Source of the DNA: Saccoglossus kowalevskii
Lineage: Eukaryota > Hemichordata > Enteropneusta > Harrimaniidae
DNA: 15,271 nt
Assembly: GCF_000003605.2 (NCBI RefSeq)
Contig: NW_003135367.1
Coordinates: forward strand, 31,433 to 46,703
Direction of reading: 5' to 3'
Shown: positions 7,089 to 15,271 of the stretch, piece by piece
Numbering within the stretch: position 1 is the first letter of the stretch
Layout of the letters: each line of letters starts with the position of its first letter
Program-made: the position numbers and the translations under genes
The notes under the pieces: model-generated
What the model was told of the DNA's origin: nothing
What the model saw: only the letters and a program-made list of their open reading frames with translations
The model's database searches: none

Positions 7089-10000
7089 GTAAGAACACAA
7101 ACACTAATTATGATTGCTCCACCGTGTGTGTCTTCAGTCAATGCTATGCAAAACTGGAAACTAATTGTTTTAATATTTTTATCACCCATTTGTTACTGTA
7201 AATGCATCAAATCCCATTTACTTCCCCTTTGTGGTGAATATTTAAAGAACCAAGTTAGTTTTCTGACAGATTATATTTTAGCGTAGGTCACCATGTAATC
7301 TAACCTTATACATTGCCAAACAATAACACATTCTTTCTACCATAACAATAGGCATATAAGCTGAATAGAATGGTCTTTAGTCGTATTCTCTTGTTTCCTT
7401 ACTCTGGATAATAATAGTTCCAGATTTGTATTCTGTGTGTAGTTCAATGTTTTGTGTTTCTACTATCTATTTTTACTAGTTGGGTGTCAGCGCTAGCAAC
7501 ACCAAGTGTTAGACTCTGATGTGTATCAAGCTAAATAACATCTGCTGTTTGAATTGTTTTGCTAATATAACTAACAGAAATATTATTAGCTGGGCAGCCA
7601 GTCATATACAGAGATTTTGTGTGGAATTTCAGCTATTTGGGTGTATGCGTTTTTTTTATGTTCATATATTTGTTAGTCACACGGCAGATAATCAGGTGAA
7701 ATTGAGTTATAAATGACTCTGTTGACACTATTCTTGCTTATATTCATACAAATTTAGAGTTTTTCATTTCGGAGTTAGTTTTCTAGTGATTTATGTCTGT
7801 ATTGTTATTTTTTTGCGAGATATTCGCAATTTATTTTCTTTTTTTTATTGTTATACAGAATAACTTCTAATATTTTATTATTTTTATTATTATCAGCAGA
7901 AATAAAATAACAATTGCCATGCTCTAGATTTAGAATTTTTTTTACGATTGTCTTTTTATGCTTAGCTGTGAATATTTGCTGGTTGAAATGACATAGTCAA
8001 AGGTCATAGGTCATGAACTATTTAAGTAAATCTTTGTTGCTTATCATAGCATGCTTTGATTGTTGGAAAGAAATGTAAGTTACTTAAAACTTTTTGGAAA
8101 CAATTGTAGATTAAATCCAGTAGACAATATGTTGCCAGTCATTTTGGTAAATGTCTGACAGCCTTTTTGATGGCTTGAGTTAATATTCCCCCTGATAATA
8201 TAAACACCATTATATTGTTATTAAAGGGGTTTAATGTCTTTCAGCATTTCTTGATCCTTGCACTCTCGTTTTATTTGAAATTGTTGGCTTTGTTGTGGAG
8301 TGGAATACATTACCGTACATTGCATTCAATAGTCAATGTTTACATAAACATTTTTTTTCTGCCCGCAAAATTATACCTGAATAATTCTGACACTTTGAGT
8401 GACTTTTGTAAAAACTATGCATTATTTTTATGAATATAAATATTTCAAGATCTAGACCAAATGTTGTTGTTTTTTGTTTTAGGGAACTTTAAAAATGAAA
8501 GACTAAACTTCCCATGACACTGGTTGGTTGGGAAACTATTGAATTCATTATTGGATTACTTTTAGATCAGTTATGTAAATTATGGAATTATTTTTAACAA
8601 CTTTAGAAATTCATTAGACTACCAAATAGTTTTCATCTTAACCATTCCCACAAGCTGTGCACTCTAAAGTATGCTATGTTATCATTTGTGACTCATAAAT
8701 TATTTTATTATATATTATTGTTTGTATAAACTTAAATTTGATTCTATTGAAGATTATTATATATTTCTAACTTTTAGTTTAACACATCTGCACTAAAATA
8801 ACATGGCATTCTACTTTTGTTATGGTTAAAATGGTTATAATAAGATCTTGTAGATTTTAGAGTAATTTAACTTTTTATTAAAGACATTGTCTTTTTGTAT
8901 ATGTTGATAATAGGTATATCAATTACAGTAATGCTATCAACCTTAAACATTGTATCTATATCAGGGATGTAAAAAAATAACATACTGTGTTCACTGAGTT
9001 TAAATTTCACTGTCATACACTAAATTGAAATCAAATGAATAGGCTAATTTAAACATAATATTTTGTTTCTTTCACAAACCGTGAATTAAATGAAAAACTT
9101 GTGTAATAATTAAAACTTTAAATTTAAGCCCATTGAATATTTCTCCATTTACAGTGATGGATTATATTACAATTTTGTTATCTGAATCTTTTGTACTTTA
9201 ATTTGTATCTATTGTACAAGGCTGTAAATGTCTTCTTGATAACCAAAGTAATATTTTAGATTAGGCAATTTAATTTGTGACAATTTGTTATCAATTGACC
9301 CTTCTCAAGGCTTACATGGAGGAACTTTGTATTGTGCCATTGTCTGGTGAAATAATTTCTTACATTTTAAAAATATTTACAATGTCCTGGCACAACGACA
9401 AATATGCTAGTTATTATTTCCTGTGATATGCAGTTATGTGATTAATAATTCAGCGACAGCTTAGAATACAACTGAAAACATGGCCAAGAATCATAACAAT
9501 TTTGTAAAAATAAAACTTTATCCTAAAAAAAAAGATTTCTTGTCAGCATGTGTACCACCCAAAAAGTGTGGGCTGTCTATTTTACTTTATTTTTGAAAAA
9601 CAATGAGACCAGTAACATTTTTTTAATTTTATTTTGAATTCAAATTTAATTGAAAGATATCCCACTGTCAGCAATTGCTTGATTTGAGAAAACAACACAA
9701 TCATTTCCTACGTCTTGGCTGTTGTATTTAGTGTGGAAATATACAGTTTTGCTTATGTAAAACAATACTAAAGTTCAGAACAGACACTTAATCAGGCTCC
9801 ATAGATTAAGTTAGGACCAGATCTATTTAAAGATTTATGATAAATACACCTACTTCCATAGTGCATCAGAGTATTAATTATATGTTTGCTATGGTGTGCA
9901 TTTATTGGGTTTTTTAGTAAAATATCAATTTGTTTAAATTTTAGCTTACACCATCATTTCTGTGTCACAGTAACCTTTTATATGTTGTATTGTTACATGT

Positions 10001-10870
10001 AGGTAGCAATATATTAATAAATAACCCTGACTGTTGTCAGTTTGATCTTGGCTTGTGATAATATGCAATGGTTTCTGTTCAGAAAAGTTGACATGCCTGT
10101 GACATTAGTCATCATAACATTTAAATTTTAAAAAAAATGTTGTTTAAGTATTTCTAGCAATAATTATAATTTATTTTGTCAATTCAAATGGTATTCCTTC
10201 CAGCAGATATGTTTGTGTGTTTATTGCTCAATTTCTGCTCATACATCAAAATGGTGGATACATGTATAATTATAATTATATTTGCAGTGTTTTGTTTTAT
10301 TTTATTAGTACTGCTATGTAGTGAGAAAAAAAATGAAATTTGATTCCAATTTTCTTCTATTGGTCGATGAGTATATGTACCGGTAGTATTTTTGTGTAAT
10401 ACTAGATATGAACATCATGTTCCGTTATACCATAAATTAATTTTGAAATTCTATCAAAACATATTCAGTTTGGTTTGTTTAAAATTCTGAACCAGCAATT
10501 TTTTTTCAACCTCTTGTTGCGCCTATTGTATCTGACTTATCACATTCTTCTCTGTTACTTTGACCCAGTGATCAATTAGATTGAAGTAATTATCAACAAA
10601 CAAACAAACTGTTTTTTAATTTGTTGGTGCTTTATTTGGTAGGGTTTAGGAGCCAATCAGGTAGCATCTTACTTGGACACAATTTCTTATTTATTCCAGG
10701 ATTTCTTTTGAATTTATTGTTCACGCTTTCCAATGTGTTAGATTTTGAATATTCTCTTTAACAAAACTACGTATGTGTATCACTGAGCTTAAATTACACA
10801 CTTGGAGGAAGATTGTACTTGATAATTTTCTGATCAACATATATGATGTAAGTGAAGAAATGCCAAAAGT
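7089..10870 (+). other. Long AT-rich stretch, start of the intron after CLASP exon E
   Basis: It begins with the exon E donor gtaaga. No exon encoding the expected linker start of CLASP (acidic D-D-E-D segment, then Ser/Pro/Arg-rich sequence) and no RNA gene was found. A weak inverted pair of ATTGTTATTTT-type arms flanks AT-rich sequence at about 7801-7914 and could be a decayed MITE, but the arms are too simple to rely on. Short homopolymer and AT-rich runs are frequent. Nothing else is supported. Confidence 0.55.
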
Positions 10871-10892
10871 GGTTGTTTCCATGGTAACAACC
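10871..10892. promoter_or_regulatory. X-box-like near-palindrome GTTTCCATGGTAAC
   Basis: The 22 bases at 10871-10892 pair in 10 of 11 positions about the central AT. The 14-base core resembles the RFX-factor X-box (GTNRCC, short spacer, RGYAAC) with one half-site imperfect. RFX factors control cilia genes in animals, but a single match in an intron is weak evidence. Related half-sites occur at about 12066-12076 (GCTATGGCAAC) and at 14071-14081 and 14119-14129 (TCCTGGCAACA). Confidence 0.25.
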
Positions 10893-11060
10893 ATCACTGT
10901 CTTTCACCCATTGCATTATAGAGAAGTGTCCCTACTGTTCTATAATTTTAGGAATGAACACAGTAGAGAAATTAACATTCTCAAAGACCGAGCTATGTCA
11001 CGATCCCCCAAACATTGCCACAATCAATCTCAAACAAGAATAGGCAATGAATTTTTGTTT

Positions 11061-11294
11061 TTCCCCCACGTTAATCAACTTTCACCCGCGCTAACCAACT
11101 TTCCCCCATGCTAACCAACTTTCACCCGCGCTAACCAACTTTCACCCGCGCTAACCAACTTTCACCCACGCTAACCAACTTTCACCCGCGCTAACCAACT
11201 TTCACCCGCGCTAACCAACTTTCCCCCACGCTAACCAACTTTCACCAGCGCTAACCAACTTTCACCCGCGCTAACCAACTTTCACCCGCGCTAA
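11061..11294. repeat. Minisatellite, 20-bp unit, about 11.7 copies
   Basis: The unit, in the phase that starts at 11061, is TTCACCCGCGCTAACCAACT, repeated without indels to 11294. Variants are confined to a few sites: the base after TTC (A or C), and the CGCG block, which reads CACG, CATG or AGCG in some copies. The first copy ends TTAATCAACT instead of CTAACCAACT. Most units carry CpG, so the array is a local CpG-rich island in an AT-rich intron. The sharp edges and high identity suggest recent expansion. The open frame entering from 10773 merely runs into the array and stops at 11114. Confidence 0.97.
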
Positions 11295-11338
11295 TGAAAA
11301 ATCTTGTCTTCTACTGACTTCCTGTTCTGCTCATCTTT

Positions 11339-11944
11339 GAGAATACATTGTTATGCAGATTAACCCCTACTGGGTTGAGAATATATTGTTATGCAGATTA
11401 ATCCCTACTGAGTTGAGAATACATTGTTATGCAGATTAACCCCTACTAGGTTGAGAATACATTGTTATGCAGATTAACCCCTACTGGGTTGAGAATACAT
11501 TGTTATGCAGATTAACCCCTACTGAGTTGAGAATACATTCTTATGCAGATTAACCCCTACTGGGTTGAGAATACATTGTTATGCAGATTAACCCCTACTG
11601 AGTTGAGAATACATTGTTATGCAGATTAACCCCTACTGAGTTGAGAATACATTGTTATGCAGATTAACCCCTACTGGGTTGAGAATACATTGTTATGCAG
11701 ATTAACCCCTACTGAGTTGAGAATACATTGTTATGCAGATTAACCCCTACTGAGTTGAGAATACATTGTTATGCAGATTAACCCCTACTGGGTTGAGAAT
11801 ACATTGTTATGCAGATTAACCCCTACTGGGTTGAGAATACATTGTTATGCATATTAACCCCTACTGGGTTGAGAATACATTGTTATGCAGATTAACCCTT
11901 ACTGGGTTGAGAATACATTGTTATGCAGATTAACCCCTACTGGG
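11339..11944. repeat. Minisatellite, 38-bp unit, about 16 copies
   Basis: Units begin GAGAATACATTGTTATGCAG at 11339 and every 38 bases after (11377, 11415, ... 11909), giving 15 full copies and one of 36 bases. Each continues with ATTAACCCCTACTGGGTT. The main variation is GGGTT versus GAGTT near the unit end, mixed through the array. Single changes include atAtatt in copy 2, atTcttat in copy 6 and atgcaTatt in copy 14. There are no indels and no unique spacers, so it is a tandem array and not a CRISPR-type structure. It starts only 44 bases after the end of the unrelated 20-bp array. Confidence 0.97.
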
Positions 11945-14298
11945 AGTGGTTTGCTCTGGAGAGAGCACTGCTGCATTTTTTCCATAAAATTCTACATTTG
12001 GTCATGGGTCGATGAGGTGACTGTTTAAAACTCAATGCTTGTAGTTTTGATTGAAAAATTAGGATTGCTATGGCAACTAGTTTTGCCGTCACAAACGTAA
12101 TTCTATTGGTCAATGGATATTATAGTTGATGTATACTCTCTGTGATAATAAAAGTATTATCTCTTGTTTTGTTACATCATAATTTATCCATTATCTTGTA
12201 GCTCCATTAACAATTTTTGTTGTCTGTTGATTACGGTTGAAAGCCGGTTTAAAATGTTTTACGATAACAAATTCTTTGTTTATATTTGAGACATTTGTTG
12301 TGTACTACAGTGTATGTCACTGTGTTTGGAGATATTTTCCTATGACTGGATGTCATCTTTGCTGTAATCACTAAGTCAATTAATCCTTTGACTGTTGTTA
12401 TTTTTTTATGCCACAGTTGTGTGACGCAAGAATTTGCACATCTCTATGTATTTTCTAAATTGTGGACCAAATTGTTTTAATTTGCTACAATAAAAAAATT
12501 CTAGTTTCTTTTGTGATAAGTGACTTTAAGTATTCAACTTTTAATGCAAGAATTAACTGAGTCTGCATGGTTTTATACTAGACTATAGTTAGATAATGTA
12601 ACTTGAAAACCAGTGATTTGACACTTGTACTCACAAGCATACTATACTCTACCAACAGTTATTTTGCATAAATTAAAACAGAAAATACAGATTTAGAACT
12701 TCTTTTGGTTTTCCAAGGGCATTCAGTTTTGAAAGCAAAATTCATAAAAATGCTGACTGATTAAAATTGTGAAGAAAGTAATAAACGTTATAAAGGCATT
12801 CAGGTGGGAAATCGAGGTGATTACCACCATGACCTCAGTTAATTCGGTGACCTAAGAAAATGTTTGTGGGTGCCTTTGTTAGTGACCTTCTAATGGTAGT
12901 GTGAAACCTATAAAATATTTCCTTTCTTAAACATATTAAATTGCTGCATTCATTTTTTTTTTACGATTTAAATTTTATATGTTTGCAATGAGATGAATGC
13001 AAGTTATTTAAGACTTCTGTTGCATTTTAAGGTGACAAGTAATCTGAGTAACATGTAATGTGAGATGCATTCAACACTCACTATATGGCTCACCTATTCT
13101 TTCTCCTACAGTTACTTTTCACTTCGTCAACAACTAACTGGAGTTGGTAAACATTGTATATTTATTAGATTACCAGCAAGTTGACCTACCCTGGAAATTG
13201 ATTCATACCCAGTAACATGTATTTGCTGGTTGTCCTGTGAGAACACTTGAATGTGTAACTTATCAGATTTTGAGATGGGAGCTTATGAGTCGAGTACCTA
13301 ACATTTAAAAATTGTAGAAAGGTTTCCGTAGCTTTTAAAATCAATTCATAAACATCATCTTAGTGCTTATACTGTAACTGAATCACATTAGTAACTACTT
13401 GCTGTGAATATTTTAGTCCAAACGAATTGGTTCTCATTAAGAACTCAAAACATGTAAAACTTTGTTATTTTGGTATAAATAACACTTTGAGATAATACCA
13501 GCATGATATCCCCTGAAAATAAAATTTATTGCACATAAAACACATATTTGAGAGTCTTATGGTTACATGTCTTCCTTATTTGGAAAATGTGCATCACTTT
13601 TTACGTCACATATGATTACTTTTTGTTTACATCAGATGCATTATAAGCTTGTGAGGGAAATAGAATCTTGCCACTGAAAGCAAACATTGGTGTAACACAA
13701 AACTTTTTCATTGTCAATTCGGGATGTTTTCTCAGTAAATAATGTATAATAACATTGTTATCATAAGAGTACTGTAAACTACGCACTGTGGCAGTTGAGG
13801 AATGCTTCAACCTCCATTGAGTTTCTGTCAATATGATTGCTATACCGCCTTTATGCATACTTTGTGGTATTCTAGTTATAACCACATATTACATTAGTGG
13901 ATACCTGACCCCAGAGTTCTAATAGAATTAGGAAATCTAGTGACTCCATAGCTTGGTGGATTAATAATTATAATATTTATATCTGGAAGAATACGTTTTA
14001 ATGTAAGAAAAATGTTGTTGACATTATGTCTATTGTGGGATGCTTTGAATTTCAAACACTGGGAAATTTATCCTGGCAACAGTTTCCATAGTGATGCATG
14101 CTATTCTGATAGATGATTTCCTGGCAACACATTCTGTTATTCTGGAATACAAGTCTCATTTTGTAATGGCTGTATCATTAGGGTACTTCGTAGCAATTAT
14201 ATACACCAATAATTCCAGCTTTGTGCGCTAACATAAAGTACACTATATCATCTTTCTGTATTGCAACCATAATACACTAAACAAATCACAGCACAATT
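11945..14298 (+). other. AT-rich sequence after the tandem arrays, no gene seen
   Basis: This is probably a continuation of the intron after CLASP exon E. No exon, RNA gene or mobile element end pair was recognised on either strand. The 89-codon frame on the - strand at 13616-13885 has no recognisable domain and no splice context. Two TCCTGGCAACA words about 50 bases apart (14071 and 14119) are the only local repeat noticed. Confidence 0.5.
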
Positions 14299-14320
14299 TC
14301 AAAGTTGATGCAAGATGGGC

Positions 14321-14358
14321 CTGATTGGCTACCCAACCCTGGCAAACAGACCAATCAG
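14321..14358. promoter_or_regulatory. Inverted pair of CCAAT boxes
   Basis: CTGATTGG (14321-14328) and its exact reverse complement CCAATCAG (14351-14358) are 22 bases apart. Each contains a CCAAT core with flanks that fit NF-Y sites (CCAATCAG). They lie about 440 bases before the open frame at 14799, so they could be a promoter element or a chance hairpin. No TATA box or initiator could be tied to them. Confidence 0.25.
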
Positions 14359-14798
14359 AGAGCAGCTTTGTTTGTTGATAGATTTTTTCAACATATGAAA
14401 TTCTGTCTTGTATATACTCATCGACTCAACTGGGATTTAGTAAAAATGGATGTCAATGCACATGCACACTTGTGTATTGCCCTGATTAAGATTTCAACTG
14501 TAATCTACCTGCCCACAATTTAGTCAAACATGTTGCATATTTTTATGTATTTTCTGTAATTTCTTCATTATTTTGTACTAAATCGACATAATTTCGCATT
14601 GCTCCAATGTACTATACACTTTCAATGTCGTTATTATTACTGACAATAATTTATTTTCAAATCTTGGAGGAAATGAACGCAATTCTCTTTAAAGTACATG
14701 TAACTATGCCAATGTATTTGTGAATTACGATAAATGTTGACTTGTGATTTCAAAGATGTTACTAACATTTATGAATAAGTTCATACAGTTCATAACAG

Positions 14799-15179
14799 GT
14801 GGTTTTGTGGTGTTCTTCCTGTGAGTCTTCTCTGCATTCACTACTAGATAATACAGCCTCCATGCTTTACGAAACACTATCAAGTCAAAAGTCTTCCCAG
14901 GAATTCTTCTGCCCTCTATCAGACTCGTTGTCAGTTAGTTTTAGAACCCTGACAATGAATAGGAATTTTCAAGATTCCCAATTAGATGAACTCATGCCAA
15001 GGTCACAAGACACCACCAAATACATTTCCGTTCAATTTTTAAATTTATTTTTGCAAGCAATCACTTCCTCCTTTTTCAAACTAAACCATACCCAGGGTGT
15101 CTATTTTTACCTGCTGTTTATTCTGTTATTTCTGTTTCTAGTTGTGTTCACGTTACACGAAGTACAGGCTAAGATTTAA
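14799..15179 (+). CDS. Unrecognised open frame with C-terminal hydrophobic segment, possible terminal exon
   Basis: A frame of 126 codons is open from just after a TAA at 14793 to the TAA at 15177-15179. The first Met codon is residue 22 (ATG at 14862). Residues 23-75 are polar and Ser/Gln-rich (SSQKSSQEFF, QLDELMPRSQ). Residues 101-119 form a clear membrane-type stretch (VYFYLLFILLFLFLVVFTL) just after a possible N-glycosylation site NHT (96-98), with a short tail EVQAKI. The base composition is less AT-rich than the surroundings. Acceptor-like AGs precede it at 14788 and 14798, with TACTAAC at 14760-14766 as a possible branch site. No family was recognised. It may be a tail-anchored small protein, the last exon of a transcript, or chance. 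Confidence 0.3.
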   Translation: MVLWCSSCESSLHSLLDNTASMLYETLSSQKSSQEFFCPLSDSLSVSFRTLTMNRNFQDSQLDELMPRSQDTTKYISVQFLNLFLQAITSSFFKLNHTQGVYFYLLFILLFLFLVVFTLHEVQAKI

Positions 15180-15271
15180 GCTGATTTAGGCTTATCTAGC
15201 ATATTTGCATTTTGGCTAGACCCAATTGCGTCCATGCACAGGGAGGGCCAGTCGTTAGCACGGGCTAAGGG
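15180..15271 (+). other. End of window, no gene recognised
   Basis: Ninety-two bases follow the stop of the hydrophobic open frame. No AATAAA-type polyadenylation signal is present before the window ends. The last 45 bases are GC-rich compared with the intron (agggagggccag, cacgggctaaggg) and may be the start of another element. Confidence 0.4.

Noticed and set aside
6827-7201. Single 124-codon gene over CLASP exon E
   Set aside because: Only 7021-7088 shows CLASP similarity, with good acceptor and donor at its ends; the rest is intron that happens to be open.
7801-7914. Possible second MITE with ATTGTTATTTT arms
   Set aside because: Arms are short and low-complexity, and no target duplication or further paired sequence could be found.
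7519-8433. Two open frames (7519-7716 and 8215-8433) as candidate exons
   Set aside because: Composition is rich in Phe, Leu, Ile and Asn as expected from random AT-rich DNA, and neither fits the CLASP linker.
10773-11114. 113-codon open frame on the + strand
   Set aside because: No domain or family resemblance, and it ends by running into the 20-bp minisatellite; splice borders and homology are absent.
11339-11944. CRISPR-like regular repeat array
   Set aside because: The 38-base units follow each other directly with no unique spacers, and the surroundings are an animal intron.
13616-13885. 89-codon open frame on the - strand
   Set aside because: No recognisable domain, no promoter or splice context, and AT-rich composition like the neighbouring intron.
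14305-14523. 72-codon open frame on the + strand covering the CCAAT pair
   Set aside because: Needs a non-ATG start, has no family resemblance, and its length is within what chance allows here.

Overview
The window is a piece of a eukaryotic nuclear genome: AT-rich, intron-dominated DNA with canonical GT-AG introns and several families of short mobile and tandem repeats. The only gene recognised with confidence is on the + strand. Five short exons between 1216 and 7088 join in frame into about 145 codons matching the second half of the first TOG domain (TOG1) of a CLIP-associating protein (CLASP1/CLASP2 family, a microtubule plus-end regulator). The similarity to vertebrate CLASP, the intron sizes and the repeat types suggest an invertebrate animal, probably marine (mollusc-, hemichordate- or lancelet-like). 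The sequence alone does not settle the clade.

Layout. 1-1215: end of an upstream CLASP intron, with a tRNA-derived SINE-like sequence on the - strand near 124-373. 1216-1319, 3562-3653, 5547-5622, 6506-6603 and 7021-7088: CLASP exons, called A to E here. Intron A-B holds a 1604-bp non-autonomous DNA transposon (1441-3044) with inverted ends and a TTA target duplication. Intron B-C holds seven copies of a 48-bp minisatellite (4475-4815). Intron C-D holds a 201-bp foldback MITE (5875-6075) flanked by TA. Intron D-E is short and shows no repeat.

7089 to the end is mostly featureless AT-rich DNA, read here as a CLASP intron of more than 8 kb, because no phase-compatible homologous exon is visible. 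It carries two adjacent but unrelated minisatellites: a 20-bp CpG-containing unit (11061-11294) and a 38-bp unit (11339-11944). At the far end, 14799-15179 is an open frame of 126 codons ending in a strongly hydrophobic segment. It could be an unrecognised terminal exon or small gene, but this is unproven.

The CLASP protein binds microtubules and promotes rescue and suppresses catastrophe. The part encoded here is HEAT-repeat helix-turn-helix structure, not the basic linker, TOG2/TOG3 or C-terminal domain. The more unusual material is non-coding: the promoter-like interior of the transposon, the neighbouring tandem arrays, and the possible membrane-anchored 3' exon.
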